A stretch of DNA of 64,000 nt from Winogradskyella sp. (GCF_003712105.1 NZ_RHLG01000004.1:1-64000), one strand, 5' to 3'; positions 37,874-48,051 are shown, numbered from the stretch's first letter. Notes: a model not told the origin generated them from the sequence alone. Made by a program: numbers and translations.

Positions 37874-38740
37874 TTATTTCTTGCCTTGCCTAAACAAAAA
37901 CTCCTTCTCTTTGGCTGTTAAACTCTCGTAACCACTTTTGCTTATTTTATCTAGGATGCTGTCTATTTGTGTCTGCTTATTTAACGTATCAAACTCTGTT
38001 TTGGTCTTCGAGCTTGTTTTTGAAGTACGCTTTTTACGATGAACGGTCTTTAAATTAGATTTTGGTCTAAACAAACTCATCAAAGCATCCATTAAACGTT
38101 CAAAACCCTTGCCTATATCTTTACCTGCTAATAATTGTTTAGCATAATAGAAACCTAATAAATAACCGCCAATGTGTGAAACATACCCACCAGAGTTTAG
38201 TCCTAATAGCATTCTAATCAAATCTAATGAAACAAATACTAGAGCAATATACTTCCACTTTATATTAAAAAGGCCAAAGAGCCTGATTTCAGAATTTGGC
38301 ATGTATGCAGCAACAAATAGTAATAACGCAGATACTCCTGCCGAAGCTCCACGTAATGTACCGCCTGCACCAAAGAAATCGTTAGGCCACAGATTGGCAA
38401 TTGCCATAAATAAAACACCACCAGAAATGACTCCTAAAAAATAGATATTTAAAACAGTTTTAACTCGAAAAAGGTTAAGGCAAACTCTAGATAGATAATA
38501 GAGTAATAACATATTAAACAACAAATGCCATAGCCCAATATGAATAAAACTATAGGTAATTATAGACCAAGGCTGTAAAATAAAGTCACCAAAATCTGCA
38601 GGTAAAATAAAATAAGATTGAAAATTACCTAACCTAAAAGCTCTTATGAGTAGTAATACGATAAATATTACAGCATTAACTACTATAAGCTTACCGAAGC
38701 TATTGAGTGTATTGTATTTGTACTTAAGGTCGTTAAACAT
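37874..38740 (-). CDS. Rhomboid family intramembrane serine protease
   Basis: 288 residues with six hydrophobic helices in the first ~200 residues. The catalytic Ser motif appears as 'RGASAGVSALLLF', with Ala in place of the usual Gly after Ser (GxSx rather than GxSG), and the His as 'YVSHIGGYLLGFYYA'. The rhomboid 'HLLFNMLLLYYL' motif on helix 2 is intact. The C-terminal tail (about 205-288) is basic, cytosolic and ends in the segment 'SKSGYESLTAKEKEFLFRQGKK'. It follows a second rhomboid gene directly. Confidence 0.9.
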   Translation of the reverse strand: MFNDLKYKYNTLNSFGKLIVVNAVIFIVLLLIRAFRLGNFQSYFILPADFGDFILQPWSIITYSFIHIGLWHLLFNMLLLYYLSRVCLNLFRVKTVLNIYFLGVISGGVLFMAIANLWPNDFFGAGGTLRGASAGVSALLLFVAAYMPNSEIRLFGLFNIKWKYIALVFVSLDLIRMLLGLNSGGYVSHIGGYLLGFYYAKQLLAGKDIGKGFERLMDALMSLFRPKSNLKTVHRKKRTSKTSSKTKTEFDTLNKQTQIDSILDKISKSGYESLTAKEKEFLFRQGKK

Positions 38741-39493
38741 CTAATTCCAACGGTATTTGTCCATACTATTCTTTTTCCAATACCACATAATAAGCGCACC
38801 AATAATTGCGCCACCAACATGCGCCATATAAGCCGTATTACTTGGGCTAAAGAATGATTGTCCACTAAACGCTGAGATAATATCAAGAATTATTATACCA
38901 GGAATAAAATACTTAGCCTTAATAGGTATAGGTAAGAAAATAAGCATTAACTCCGCATTAGGATTCATCATACCAAATGCAGAAAGGATTCCCATAATAC
39001 ATCCCGAAGCTCCAACCATTGAAGCAGCATAAATCGGAGCAATATTTCTTAAAAGTACCAACTGCTCATCCGTTATGGTATTTAAGACCCTATTAGTATC
39101 TATCATGTTAAATATTTGCTCCTTTGAAATACCGGAATCTAACAAATTATTTAAGTCTGGAATAAAGTTGAAATAGTAATACCCTAGTTGAAATAAAACA
39201 GCTCCTAAACCCGCTGAGAAATAAATAAATAAAAAACGTTTAGTCCCTAAGCTGCGTTCTACAGGCGTACCAAACATCCAAAGTGCAAACATATTGAACA
39301 ACAAATGTGTACCATTGCCATGCATAAACATATGTGTTATAATTTGCCATGGCTGAAATGCATCATTCTGAGGAAAATATAGTGCAAACCATTGGTAAAA
39401 AGACTGACCATCACCAATACTTAAAGTACCTATAAACATGATTATATTTATAATCAATAGATGTTTTACAGCGTCTGTTATTCCTAATCTCAT
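38741..39493 (-). CDS. Rhomboid family intramembrane serine protease
   Basis: 250 residues with six to seven helices. The helix 2 motif 'HGNGTHLLFNMFALWMFG', catalytic Ser in 'ASMVGASGCIMGIL' (GASG) and His in 'AYMAHVGGAIIGALIMW' are all standard, so this copy should be an active intramembrane protease. Its stop abuts the start of the second rhomboid gene. It starts six bases after mutL on the same strand. Substrates are unknown. Confidence 0.93.
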   Translation of the reverse strand: MRLGITDAVKHLLIINIIMFIGTLSIGDGQSFYQWFALYFPQNDAFQPWQIITHMFMHGNGTHLLFNMFALWMFGTPVERSLGTKRFLFIYFSAGLGAVLFQLGYYYFNFIPDLNNLLDSGISKEQIFNMIDTNRVLNTITDEQLVLLRNIAPIYAASMVGASGCIMGILSAFGMMNPNAELMLIFLPIPIKAKYFIPGIIILDIISAFSGQSFFSPSNTAYMAHVGGAIIGALIMWYWKKNSMDKYRWN

Positions 39494-39499
39494 AATCGT

Positions 39500-41365
39500 C
39501 TACATAAATTTTTTTTCAATATCGTTTACACCAAACGTAATAAATGTGGTTTTATTTGTTGGTGATACTGAAGGTTCCTTGCAAGCGAATAAACTATTCA
39601 CTAAATGCTCTTGCTCGTCTTTTTCTAATACTTGCCCAGTTTTAATAGCTAAACTTTTTGCCATTGATTTTGCTAATAAATCTGATGCACTAAAATTTTG
39701 ATCAGGCACATCATTCACCACATCACTAATCAATTGCTCTAATACTATTTTTACTTCAGCTTCAGCAACACCAACAGGAACACCTTTAATGGTCAATTGT
39801 TCATTTTGGATATCAGTAAATTCAAAACCTGCATGTTCTAAATCACTTTGCAATTGTTTTATAGCTTCCATATCTGAAGTCGTAAAATGCAACTCTAACG
39901 GGAATAACAATTGCTGTGTCGTTGCTTCCTTAGACGTGAGTTGCTTCAGCAAATTTTCATATAAAATGCGTTGATGCGCACGATTCTGATCTACTATCAG
40001 CATCCCAGATTTTATTGTACTTACTATGTATTTTTTGTGTAATTGATAGGTTGTTTTCTCTTGCTTAACTTCATCATCCTTAAAGATTGAACCTGTTTCA
40101 GAGTCACTTTCGAAGGTAACTTCAGAAAAGTCATCACCATCATTACTGTTTGATTTTGATTCTAAACCTACATATAGGCTTTCCCAATTAGCGGTTGGTT
40201 TTGTAAAATGACTAGCCGAGCTTTTAAAACTCTTACTTGGTGTTTTTGAAGATTCGTCAGCAAATGGATTAAAAGACCTATCTACTTCTATCGTTGGTGT
40301 TTGTCCGGCTTTATCTTTATAGTTATATGGCGTATTAAGATTTGTATTGCTTTCAAAATCCAAAACTGGCGCAATATTAAACTGACCTAAACTATGCTTC
40401 ACAGCTGACCTTAAAATGGCATACAGCGTATGCTCATCATCAAACTTAATCTCGGTCTTTGTAGGATGAATATTAATATCAATAGTTTTTGGGTCAACCG
40501 TAAGGTTTAAAAAATAACTTGGATGATAACCATCTTTAAGTAAACCTTCAAAAGCAGCATTAATGGCATGATTTAAATATGGGCTTTTTATAAAGCGATT
40601 ATTGACAAAGAAAAACTGTTCTGATTTGGTTTTTTTTGAAAACTCAGGCTTACCTACAAATCCAGATACTTTAAGCACTTCGGTATGTTCTTCTACAGGT
40701 ACTAATTTTTCGTTGGTTTTAGACCCAAAAATATGAACTACACGTTGGCGGTAATTGCTCGATTGTAGATTAAACAACTCACTACCATTGTGAAACATAG
40801 TAAAGGCAATATCCGGGTGCGCTAACGCTACGCGATGAAACTCGTCAGTTACATGTCGTAACTCAACAGTATTTGACTTTAAAAAATTACGACGTGCAGG
40901 AATATTAAAAAACAAATTCTTAACTGCAACAGATGTTCCTTTTGGAACTACAGTAGCTTCTTGCGATTTTACATGACTACCTTCAATTAATATTTCAGTA
41001 CCAAGTTCGTCTTGTTCTTGTTTGGTTTTCAGCTCTACATGAGCAATTGCAGCAATACTCGCTAAAGCTTCTCCACGAAAACCTTTGGTATGTAATTGAA
41101 ATAAGTCCTCAGCTGACCTAATCTTTGACGTTGCATGACGCTCAAAAGATAATCTGGCATCAGTAGTACTCATTCCTTTACCGTTATCAATAACTTGTAC
41201 CAGGGTTTTACCAGCTTCTTTAAGTATAAGTTTAATTTCTGTAGCACCAGCATCGATGGCATTTTCCAAAAGTTCTTTAACTACAGAAGCAGGACGTTGC
41301 ACGACTTCACCAGCAGCAATTTGGTTGGCCACATGGTCTGGTAAGAGTTGAATGATGTCTGACAT
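39500..41365 (-). CDS. mutL: DNA mismatch repair protein MutL
   Basis: 621 residues. The GHKL ATPase end has 'VVQRPASVVKELLENAIDAGATEI', 'IDNGKGM', 'RHATSKI' and 'TKGFRGEALASIAAIAHV'. A disordered linker (about 340-430) leads to the C-terminal dimerisation domain. There the endonuclease motif DQHA(x)2E(x)4E of MutL homologues is altered to DQNRAHQRILYE (near residue 458), which lacks the motif's His and first Glu. Nicking activity is therefore uncertain. It couples mismatch recognition by MutS to strand removal. Its start overlaps the stop of a small membrane-protein gene. Confidence 0.97.
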   Translation of the reverse strand: MSDIIQLLPDHVANQIAAGEVVQRPASVVKELLENAIDAGATEIKLILKEAGKTLVQVIDNGKGMSTTDARLSFERHATSKIRSAEDLFQLHTKGFRGEALASIAAIAHVELKTKQEQDELGTEILIEGSHVKSQEATVVPKGTSVAVKNLFFNIPARRNFLKSNTVELRHVTDEFHRVALAHPDIAFTMFHNGSELFNLQSSNYRQRVVHIFGSKTNEKLVPVEEHTEVLKVSGFVGKPEFSKKTKSEQFFFVNNRFIKSPYLNHAINAAFEGLLKDGYHPSYFLNLTVDPKTIDINIHPTKTEIKFDDEHTLYAILRSAVKHSLGQFNIAPVLDFESNTNLNTPYNYKDKAGQTPTIEVDRSFNPFADESSKTPSKSFKSSASHFTKPTANWESLYVGLESKSNSNDGDDFSEVTFESDSETGSIFKDDEVKQEKTTYQLHKKYIVSTIKSGMLIVDQNRAHQRILYENLLKQLTSKEATTQQLLFPLELHFTTSDMEAIKQLQSDLEHAGFEFTDIQNEQLTIKGVPVGVAEAEVKIVLEQLISDVVNDVPDQNFSASDLLAKSMAKSLAIKTGQVLEKDEQEHLVNSLFACKEPSVSPTNKTTFITFGVNDIEKKFM

Positions 41366-41667
41366 TAGCTTTTAGAGAAAATGGATAAGTCGAAGTCAAG
41401 AATATAAAGTGATATAAATACTAATATTAGGATAATGATATAAATCGTAGTATTAAAACCTGAATTATTTCTATTTCTACTGCTTATTCTTTTTTCGTGC
41501 CAGTGTCCAGAAATATCATTATCATTGAGTGTCTCGGCATATGCATCAAACTTTGTAGGATATGCAGTTTCATCAGTATCTTGTTTACCTTTGTAGTACC
41601 TTGGCGTATAATTAAATCTTTTGTTTTTTGGTAATCCTTTGAATAATTTAAACTTTATTGGCCCCAT
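41365..41667 (-). CDS. Small C-tail-anchored membrane protein, paralogue of its neighbour
   Basis: 100 residues: a basic N-terminus (KLFKGLPKNKRFNYTPRYYKGKQ), a charged middle and one C-terminal membrane helix (about 76-94). The 'K-x-x-R-F-N-Y' segment followed by a WxE/WHE-type motif and a C-terminal helix is shared with the next small gene upstream, indicating an old duplication. Relatives are sometimes labelled 'riboflavin synthase subunit beta' only because they sit near ribH; nothing in the sequence supports that. The function is unknown. Its stop overlaps the mutL ATG. Confidence 0.78.
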   Translation of the reverse strand: MGPIKFKLFKGLPKNKRFNYTPRYYKGKQDTDETAYPTKFDAYAETLNDNDISGHWHEKRISSRNRNNSGFNTTIYIIILILVFISLYILDFDLSIFSKS

Positions 41668-41674
41668 AATACTA

Positions 41675-41890
41675 TTACTTTATATATCCGTTTAGGACAT
41701 AGATTAAAACAAAGACAAATACTAGAAATATAATTAGCATTGGCATAGAAGTAAAAAAACTTTTTCTTCGATGCGTATGACCTCTCATCTCATCCCATTT
41801 AGCCTTTAAGTCACTATCAGATTCTTCCTTTTTAGAATCTGACAAGCGAGTTTTATAATTAAAACGTCTTGGCTTTCGCTGATTAAACAT
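41675..41890 (-). CDS. Small C-tail-anchored membrane protein, paralogue of its neighbour
   Basis: 71 residues when started at the ATG at 41890 (MFNQRKPRRFNYKTRL); an upstream ATG at 41905 would add only MTIQK. The N-terminus 'KPRRFNYKTRLSDSKKEESDSDLKAKWDEMRGHTHRRK' is highly charged, followed by one membrane helix (about 50-68). It shares the RFNY start, the W-D/H-E motif and the basic stretch before the helix with the downstream gene. It lies seven bases from that gene, between ribH and mutL. Function unknown. Confidence 0.75.
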   Translation of the reverse strand: MFNQRKPRRFNYKTRLSDSKKEESDSDLKAKWDEMRGHTHRRKSFFTSMPMLIIFLVFVFVLIYVLNGYIK

Positions 41891-42045
41891 CTTTTGTATC
41901 GTCAATTAGATTACCGCTCTAAATTACTTAAAATAGAAGTAAATTTAGTACGACAACTCCTAAAAATTGTTAACAAAAAGCCTGCCAAAATAACCTATAC
42001 TGACAGATGTACAAATGGAAAGTGTTTCATAAAGAAAGAAAAAAA

Positions 42046-42558
42046 TTAGTAACCTATACTAATACCTCTTCCTCTAGAGTTTTTGCGAAGTTCTGCCATT
42101 TTAATAGCAGCGATAGCGGCTTCAGTGCCTTTGTTACCATGCTTCCCACCAGAACGGTCAATAGACTGCTGCATTGTATTATCGGTAAGAACACAGAAAA
42201 TTACAGGAGTTTCATTCTGAATATTTAAATCTTTGATGCCTTGAGTGACACCTTCACAAACAAAATCAAAGTGTTTTGTTTCGCCTTGAATAACACAACC
42301 AATAGCAATAACAACATCTACATTTTGTCCTTGCATTTTTTTGCTGCCGTATACAAGTTCAAAACTGCCAGGCACATTCCAACGTGTAATGTTTTTATCT
42401 AATGCGCCACAATCTTTAAGTGCTTCAATGGCACCATCATATAAACCTTCAGTTATGGTATCATTCCATTCTGAAACAACAATCCCAAATCGAAAGTCTT
42501 TCGCATTTGGGATTGTAGCTTTATCGTAGTTTGATAAATTTTTATTTTCGGTTGCCAT
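42046..42558 (-). CDS. ribH: 6,7-dimethyl-8-ribityllumazine synthase
   Basis: 170 residues. Conserved segments are 'RFGIVVSEWNDTITEGL', 'WNVPGSFELVYGSKKM', 'VVIAIGCVIQGETKHFDFVCEGVTQGI' and 'PVIFCVLTDNTMQQSIDRSGGKHGNKGTEAAIAAIKM', with the catalytic His in 'ETKHFDF'. It condenses 5-amino-6-ribitylamino-uracil with dihydroxybutanone phosphate in riboflavin synthesis. It starts three bases after the TPR membrane-protein gene, with which it is probably co-transcribed. Confidence 0.97.
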   Translation of the reverse strand: MATENKNLSNYDKATIPNAKDFRFGIVVSEWNDTITEGLYDGAIEALKDCGALDKNITRWNVPGSFELVYGSKKMQGQNVDVVIAIGCVIQGETKHFDFVCEGVTQGIKDLNIQNETPVIFCVLTDNTMQQSIDRSGGKHGNKGTEAAIAAIKMAELRKNSRGRGISIGY

Positions 42559-42561
42559 AAT

Positions 42562-43326
42562 CTATAAGCTTGCAGAAGCTTTTCCTATCAGCACATCCAC
42601 GTCTTTAGCTTCGTTAGATTCAGAATATTCAGACTTAATACGGTTTAAGTAATCTAAAGCCTTCTGATTTTCGTCTAAGCTCATAGCTACTATTGCCGCT
42701 TTCATTAAGTATAAAGGTGTCGTGAAATCATTTGCATTTGCTGCAATTGCTTTCTCATAATACTCCAATCCTTCTTCTAATTGATTTAACTGCACAAATG
42801 CATCACCTATTCCACCTTTGGAAATAGCACTAAGCATAATGTCTTTACTTGAAAAATCACTTAAGTACTTTATAGCGTCGTCATACTTTTTCATATTAAG
42901 GTAAGCCATACCAGCATAGTAGTTAGCTAGGTTACCTGCAGGAGTACTACCATACTCTTCAATAATATCTAGCATTCCATATTTTCCTTCTCCACCTTCT
43001 AAAGCTAAGGTATATAAAGAATCACTTGCAGTTGCGGTTAAAGCTTCATCAAAATAGCTTTGCGCTTTAGCCATTTCATTCATTGCTTCTTTGGCATTTG
43101 GCTCAGCTATAAATCTATTATATCCCATAATAGCTAATACAACCAAAGCTACAACACCAACAACCCCAAAAATATAATTCTGATTTTTTACAACCCATTC
43201 TTCGGTTTTAGAAGCGGACTCATCTAAGGTATTAAACACCTCAGCAGTTGTTGATCCTTCTTCAATGACCTCAGTCTTTTCTTTTTTAGTTTTAGGCTTA
43301 TATCCTCTTTTCTTATAAGTTGCCAT
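42562..43326 (-). CDS. Tetratricopeptide-repeat membrane protein
   Basis: 254 residues: a Lys-rich cytosolic N-terminus, one membrane helix (about 50-68, 'IFGVVGVVALVVLAIMGY') and a periplasmic tetratricopeptide region with units such as 'ANYYAGMAYLNMKKYDDAIKYL' and 'IGDAFVQLNQLEEGLEYYEKAI'. The layout resembles YfgM, an inner-membrane TPR protein linked to periplasmic chaperones. The gene is divergent from recF and has a -7 box 21 bases upstream. Confidence 0.85.
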   Translation of the reverse strand: MATYKKRGYKPKTKKEKTEVIEEGSTTAEVFNTLDESASKTEEWVVKNQNYIFGVVGVVALVVLAIMGYNRFIAEPNAKEAMNEMAKAQSYFDEALTATASDSLYTLALEGGEGKYGMLDIIEEYGSTPAGNLANYYAGMAYLNMKKYDDAIKYLSDFSSKDIMLSAISKGGIGDAFVQLNQLEEGLEYYEKAIAANANDFTTPLYLMKAAIVAMSLDENQKALDYLNRIKSEYSESNEAKDVDVLIGKASASL

Positions 43327-43346
43327 AATTTCTAATTTGTGCGGGG

Positions 43347-43354
43347 CAAAAATA
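43347..43354 (-). promoter_or_regulatory. Candidate -7 box for the TPR-ribH unit (TATTTTTG)
   Basis: On the minus strand TATTTTTG matches TAnnTTTG 20 bases upstream of the TPR gene's ATG. The -33 element is not clear. Confidence 0.45.
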
Positions 43355-43463
43355 AAATATTTATTGGTAAATAAAAGCCTATTTATTTGTTATTTTTCAA
43401 TATTTTGCAGCCAATACGCGCCAAGAGCAATTACGTTTAAATTCAGAAGATTACGGCACTTTT

Positions 43464-44543
43464 ATGCATCTCAACAAACTCTCATTAGTCAATTACAAAA
43501 ATTTTGAAAGCGCATCTTTCGAGTTTGATGCTAAAATTAATTGTTTTGTGGGTGCAAATGGCATAGGAAAAACTAATGCTTTAGATGCTATTTATCATCT
43601 TGCCTTTGGTAAAAGTTATTTTAATCCAGTCGCCACTCAAAATATAAAACACGGTGAAGATTTTTTTGTAGTTGATGGTCAATTTTTAAAACAAAATCGT
43701 GACGAAAAAATTATTGTCTCACTAAAAAAAGGGCAAAAGAAAGTTATAAAACGTAACGGTAAAGCCTATGAGAAATTTAGTGAACATATTGGGTTTATTC
43801 CTTTAGTCATTATTTCTCCTGCAGATCGGGATCTGATTAGCGAAGGTAGTGATGTGCGTCGCAAGTTTGTTGATAGTGTTATCTCCCAAAGTGACAAAGT
43901 TTACTTATCTGATTTAATACGTTATAACAAAGTGTTATCGCAACGCAATGCACTGCTAAAGTACTTTGCACTTAATAATACCTTCAACACTGATACTTTA
44001 GAGGTTTATGACCAGCAATTGGCAACGTTTGGTAAACCAATTTTTGAGAAACGTGCAGCGTTTTTAGAGACATTCATCCCAGTTTTTAAACAACGTTATG
44101 CAGCAATTAGTAATAGTAACGAAAACATTGATTTAAGTTACAAAAGCGATTTGTTTGATACGGAATTAGATACATTATTAAAACAACATCTTGCTAAAGA
44201 TAGGGCTATACAATACACCAGTGTTGGTATACACAAAGACGATTTGCAATTTAAAATTGAAGATTATCCGATTAAGAAGTTTGGTAGTCAGGGTCAGCAA
44301 AAATCATTTTTAATAGCCTTAAAATTGGCTCAATTCGATTTTATCAAATCTCAAAGTGGCGTTGCTCCTATTCTACTCCTAGATGATATTTTTGATAAGC
44401 TAGATGAAAACCGTGTAGCACAAATTATTACGATGGTAGATGATGCAGATTTTGGTCAAATTTTTATTAGTGATACGCATGCTGAACGCACTGAAACTAT
44501 TGTAAAACATAGTCACCAATCTTATAAAATCTTTAAACTATGA
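43464..44543 (+). CDS. recF: DNA replication and repair protein RecF
   Basis: 359 residues. The SMC-like ATPase motifs are '[26 protein letters not shown]' (Walker A, about residues 29-42), the signature '[20 protein letters not shown]' and Walker B '[17 protein letters not shown]'. RecF with RecO/RecR loads RecA at gaps. It overlaps the next lipoprotein gene by four bases. Confidence 0.97.
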   Translation: MHLNKLSLVNYKNFESASFEFDAKINCFVGANGIGKTNALDAIYHLAFGKSYFNPVATQNIKHGEDFFVVDGQFLKQNRDEKIIVSLKKGQKKVIKRNGKAYEKFSEHIGFIPLVIISPADRDLISEGSDVRRKFVDSVISQSDKVYLSDLIRYNKVLSQRNALLKYFALNNTFNTDTLEVYDQQLATFGKPIFEKRAAFLETFIPVFKQRYAAISNSNENIDLSYKSDLFDTELDTLLKQHLAKDRAIQYTSVGIHKDDLQFKIEDYPIKKFGSQGQQKSFLIALKLAQFDFIKSQSGVAPILLLDDIFDKLDENRVAQIITMVDDADFGQIFISDTHAERTETIVKHSHQSYKIFKL

Positions 44544-44962
44544 GAAAGATAGTTGTAATCTTATTTACTCTGGTATTCTTTTCTTGTTCTAAAAATCCAG
44601 AATCTTTTTTAGAATATGTTAATGGGTATTGGGAAATAGATAAAGTAATGTTTAGCAATGGAGATGTTAAGACTTATAAATACAATGAAACCATAGATTA
44701 TATACAAATTACTGACAACTTAAAAGGCTTCAGAAAAAAGCTAAAACCAGGTTTTAACTCCAAATATATTACCTCTGATGATGCTGAAGGTATTACCGTG
44801 AAAATTGAAAATGACAGTCTTCATCTGCATTATAAGACGCCTTATAATAATTGGAAGGAAACTATCATTGATGCCAATGAAAATAGTCTTAAAGTTGTAA
44901 ACGACCAACAAACCATATACCTTTATAAAAGATATGTTCCATTAGAACTCGATCTAGAATAG
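44540..44962 (+). CDS. Small lipoprotein, lipocalin-like
   Basis: 140 residues with lipobox FFSC (Cys about residue 16). The mature segment '[35 protein letters not shown]' begins with a GxW-type motif and continues as alternating beta strands, which fits a lipocalin-like small barrel. It overlaps recF by four bases (ATGA), an arrangement that points to co-translation. The ligand is unknown. Confidence 0.75.
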   Translation: MRKIVVILFTLVFFSCSKNPESFLEYVNGYWEIDKVMFSNGDVKTYKYNETIDYIQITDNLKGFRKKLKPGFNSKYITSDDAEGITVKIENDSLHLHYKTPYNNWKETIIDANENSLKVVNDQQTIYLYKRYVPLELDLE

Positions 44963-44985
44963 TTAAAAATTAGTACTCATAAATC

Positions 44986-45282
44986 ATGGCAAGACGGAAT
45001 AACGATAATCAATCCTTACAAGATGCATTGAAGCAATTTGTTAGTACTAACAATTTGCAATCTGGGTTAGACAAAGTTAATGTGCGTGAGGCATGGGCGA
45101 AGCTTATGGGTAATGGCGTCAATAATTATACGACTGCAATTGAGCTAAAAAACGAAACGCTCTATGTACAACTTAACTCAAGTGTTTTGCGTGAAGAATT
45201 AAGCTATGGGAAAGAAAAAATCATCACCATGCTTAATGAATCTTTAGGAAAAGACGTCGTATCAAAATTAGTATTAAGATAA
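44986..45282 (+). CDS. DUF721 (DciA-like) protein
   Basis: 98 residues. 'LQDALKQFVSTNNLQSGLDKVNVREAWAKLMGNGVNNYTTAIELKNETLYVQLNSSVLREELSYGKEKIITMLNESLG' is the DUF721 profile with its conserved W and the L-x-V-x-x-x-S-S strand. DUF721 proteins include DciA, a loader or helper of the replicative helicase, which suits its place next to recF. No N-terminal zinc finger is present. Confidence 0.85.
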   Translation: MARRNNDNQSLQDALKQFVSTNNLQSGLDKVNVREAWAKLMGNGVNNYTTAIELKNETLYVQLNSSVLREELSYGKEKIITMLNESLGKDVVSKLVLR

Positions 45283-45353
45283 ATTAGTTACTACCCTAAA
45301 ATTCCAAACCAAAAACTATTGCTTATTCCAAATGGTCTTCTTACTTTAGTTTT

Positions 45354-47561
45354 ATGACTGAAGAAGCTATTGAAAAAGAAAATGCTGAAATTGCTAAGGC
45401 TTACAAGCAACTCCTAAAAGTAAGTTATCAGACTTTAACGCGCGAAGACAAAAAGTTAATTCGTCACGCCTTTGATGTGGCATTAGATGCACACAAAGAT
45501 CAACGCCGTAAGTCTGGTGAAGCCTATATATTTCACCCAATAGCAGTTGCAAAAATAGTGGCTCAAGAAATTGGTTTAGATGCCACAAGTATAGCTGCAG
45601 CATTACTTCATGATGTTGTTGAAGATAATCCTAACTACACTATCGCTGATATGGAACGCCTTTTTGGTGAAACCGTTGCAAGAATTGTTGATGGATTGAC
45701 TAAGATTTCGTCCTTAAAAAAGGATATGGATGTCTCACTTCAGGCAGAGAATTTCAGAAAGATGCTACTGACGCTTAATGATGATGTGCGTGTTATTATT
45801 ATCAAAATTGCAGACCGCTTACACAACATGCAAACTATGGATAGCATGCGTAGTGATAAGCAAGTAAAAATAGCATCTGAAACACTCTATATCTATGCAC
45901 CGCTTGCCCATAGAATTGGTTTGTACAACATTAAGACAGAGCTCGAAGATTTAGGTTTAAAATATACTGAACCAGAGGTTTACAATGATATTTTGAATAA
46001 AATTCAAGATAGTAAAGAAGAGCAAGATGCATACATCAAAGCCTTTTCGAAAGTCATTGAAGATTCATTGAATAAAGAAGGCCTTAACTACGAAGTTAAA
46101 GGACGACCTAAATCAATTTTCAGCATACGCAGAAAAATGGTGAAACAAGCTGTTACTTTTGATGAAGTCTACGATAAGTTTGCTGTAAGAATTATCTATA
46201 AATCGGATATAGCTAACGAGAAGTTTTTGGCTTGGAAAATATACTCCATTGTAACAGATCACTTTACGCCTAACCCAATACGACTAAGAGATTGGATATC
46301 ATCACCAAAATCTACTGGTTACGAAGCATTGCATATTACAGTAGTTGGCCCAAAAGGCCGTTGGGTCGAAGTGCAAATTCGTAGTGAACGCATGAACGAA
46401 ATTGCTGAAAAAGGCTATGCTGCACACTACAAATACAAGAATGCGAATGAAAAGGAAGATAGTCTAGATTTATGGATTAATCGCTTGCAAGAAACGCTTG
46501 AGAGCAACGAAGCAGATGCTGTTGATTTTGTAGAGCAATTTAAGCTCAACTTGTACGCAAAAGAGATATTTGTATTCTCACCAAAAGGCGATTTAAAATC
46601 ACTTCCAAAGGGTGCAACACCATTAGATTTTGCATTTAGTATTCATACAGAAGTCGGCATGAAAACCCGTGGCGCCAAGGTTAATAATAAGCTTGTGCCT
46701 CTAAGTCATGAGCTTAAAAGTGGTGATCGCGTGGAGATACTTACCTCAGAAAACTCTAAGCCCAATAGCAACTGGTTAGATTATGCTACTACCGCTCGAG
46801 CTCGTAGTAAGATCAAATCTTACCTCAATGCAGACAAAAAAGAAATGGCTGCTGAAGGTAAGGAAATACTGCGCCGTAAGTTAAAACAACTTAAGATTAC
46901 GCTTAACGAAAAGTCGGTAAATGAATTGGTAAATTATTTTAAGTTAAATACATCTTTAGACCTATTCTATCGTGTTGGTTTAGGTACAATTGATAATACA
47001 ATGCTTAAGGCGTTTGCTGCATCAAGAAGCAATGTATTTGTGAGCTACATAAAAAACAGAATTCGTCGTCCTGAAGCACCAAAGGATATTGATAAAGACG
47101 AAATTACTTCTAAATACGACATGCTTGTATTTGGTAAAGAGGAAGAACGCTTAGATTATACTTTGGCAAAATGTTGCAACCCCATTCCTGGAGATAATGT
47201 ATTTGGGTTTTTAACTATAAATGATGGCATCAAGGTGCATAAAAAAAACTGCCCAAACGCAGTAAGCCTGCAATCTAATTATGCGTATCGCATAATGAAA
47301 GCCAAGTGGATAGATTCTACGCAGCGCGAATACACATCACAAATTAAACTATCTGGTCTCGACAATTTAGGCTTGCTGAATGATATTACAAAAGTAATTT
47401 CGTCTAATATGCATGTAAATATGAAAAGCCTAAATTTTTCTAGTGATGATGGTATTTTCTCAGGCAAAATTACTGTGATCGTAAAGAACAAAACGATGCT
47501 AAAAAAACTTATTGAAAACTTAAAGAAAATTAATGGTATCGATAAGGTAACCAGAGTGTAA
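45354..47561 (+). CDS. Bifunctional (p)ppGpp synthetase/hydrolase (RelA/SpoT)
   Basis: 735 residues with the full Rel layout: HD hydrolase (about 50-200, '[10 protein letters not shown]', '[14 protein letters not shown]', '[11 protein letters not shown]'), synthetase ('[17 protein letters not shown]', 'DKFAVRIIY', '[27 protein letters not shown]'), TGS ('[32 protein letters not shown]') and a C-terminal ACT ('[22 protein letters not shown]'). The HD motif is intact, so it can both make and degrade (p)ppGpp. Confidence 0.97.
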   Translation: MTEEAIEKENAEIAKAYKQLLKVSYQTLTREDKKLIRHAFDVALDAHKDQRRKSGEAYIFHPIAVAKIVAQEIGLDATSIAAALLHDVVEDNPNYTIADMERLFGETVARIVDGLTKISSLKKDMDVSLQAENFRKMLLTLNDDVRVIIIKIADRLHNMQTMDSMRSDKQVKIASETLYIYAPLAHRIGLYNIKTELEDLGLKYTEPEVYNDILNKIQDSKEEQDAYIKAFSKVIEDSLNKEGLNYEVKGRPKSIFSIRRKMVKQAVTFDEVYDKFAVRIIYKSDIANEKFLAWKIYSIVTDHFTPNPIRLRDWISSPKSTGYEALHITVVGPKGRWVEVQIRSERMNEIAEKGYAAHYKYKNANEKEDSLDLWINRLQETLESNEADAVDFVEQFKLNLYAKEIFVFSPKGDLKSLPKGATPLDFAFSIHTEVGMKTRGAKVNNKLVPLSHELKSGDRVEILTSENSKPNSNWLDYATTARARSKIKSYLNADKKEMAAEGKEILRRKLKQLKITLNEKSVNELVNYFKLNTSLDLFYRVGLGTIDNTMLKAFAASRSNVFVSYIKNRIRRPEAPKDIDKDEITSKYDMLVFGKEEERLDYTLAKCCNPIPGDNVFGFLTINDGIKVHKKNCPNAVSLQSNYAYRIMKAKWIDSTQREYTSQIKLSGLDNLGLLNDITKVISSNMHVNMKSLNFSSDDGIFSGKITVIVKNKTMLKKLIENLKKINGIDKVTRV

Positions 47562-47580
47562 AATTTGTTTAAATTTACAC
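47556..47580. promoter_or_regulatory. Inverted repeat upstream of the Fur-family gene
   Basis: GTGTAAA (47556-47562) and TTTACAC (47574-47580) are perfect 7-base arms six bases before the Fur-family ATG and overlap the relA/spoT stop codon. It could be an autoregulatory operator, or a weak hairpin. It does not resemble the classical Fur box. Confidence 0.35.
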
Positions 47581-47586
47581 CCTATT

Positions 47587-48042
47587 ATGGAAACTAATAC
47601 AAAAGAAAGTAATCAAGAAATTGTAAAGCGTGTTTTTACCAGTTTTTTAGAAGAAAACGGCCACAGAAAAACACCTGAACGCTACGCTATACTTCAAGAA
47701 ATTTACGAAAGTGAAGAGCATTTTGATATTGAATCATTGTATATTAAAATGAAAAACAAAAACTATCGTGTAAGTCGTGCAACGTTATACAATACGATTG
47801 AGTTATTACTTGATTGTGCCTTAGTTCGTAAACATCAGTTTGGTCAGAATCAAGCGCATTACGAAAAATCGTATTTTGATAAGCAGCACGACCATGTTAT
47901 TTTAACAGACACTGGTGAAGTTATTGAGTTTTGCGACCCACGCATACAATCCATTAAAAAAACCATAGAAGAAGTTTTTGATATCGAAATCAACAACCAT
48001 TCACTGTATTTCTATGGTAACCGAAAAAACAACACTAACTAA
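47587..48042 (+). CDS. fur: Fur family transcriptional regulator
   Basis: 151 residues. The winged helix covers '[42 protein letters not shown]' and '[28 protein letters not shown]'. The metal-binding region '[29 protein letters not shown]' keeps the HxH and Cys-Asp residues of the regulatory site but lacks the C-terminal CxxC structural zinc motif. The family is certain; whether it is Fur, Zur or PerR is not. Confidence 0.93.
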   Translation: METNTKESNQEIVKRVFTSFLEENGHRKTPERYAILQEIYESEEHFDIESLYIKMKNKNYRVSRATLYNTIELLLDCALVRKHQFGQNQAHYEKSYFDKQHDHVILTDTGEVIEFCDPRIQSIKKTIEEVFDIEINNHSLYFYGNRKNNTN

Positions 48043-48051
48043 TTCTTTATA

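Noticed and set aside
41365..41667. Label 'riboflavin synthase subunit beta' for the small membrane protein.
   Set aside because: The sequence is a basic N-terminus plus one C-terminal helix with no similarity to riboflavin enzymes; the label comes from proximity to ribH.
41991..42060. Direct repeat AACCTATACT at 41991 and 42051.
   Set aside because: Only ten bases, and the second copy is simply the end of the ribH coding region; probably chance.
42007..42228. Plus-strand open frame overlapping ribH.
   Set aside because: It lies antisense to ribH for most of its length and has no family features.
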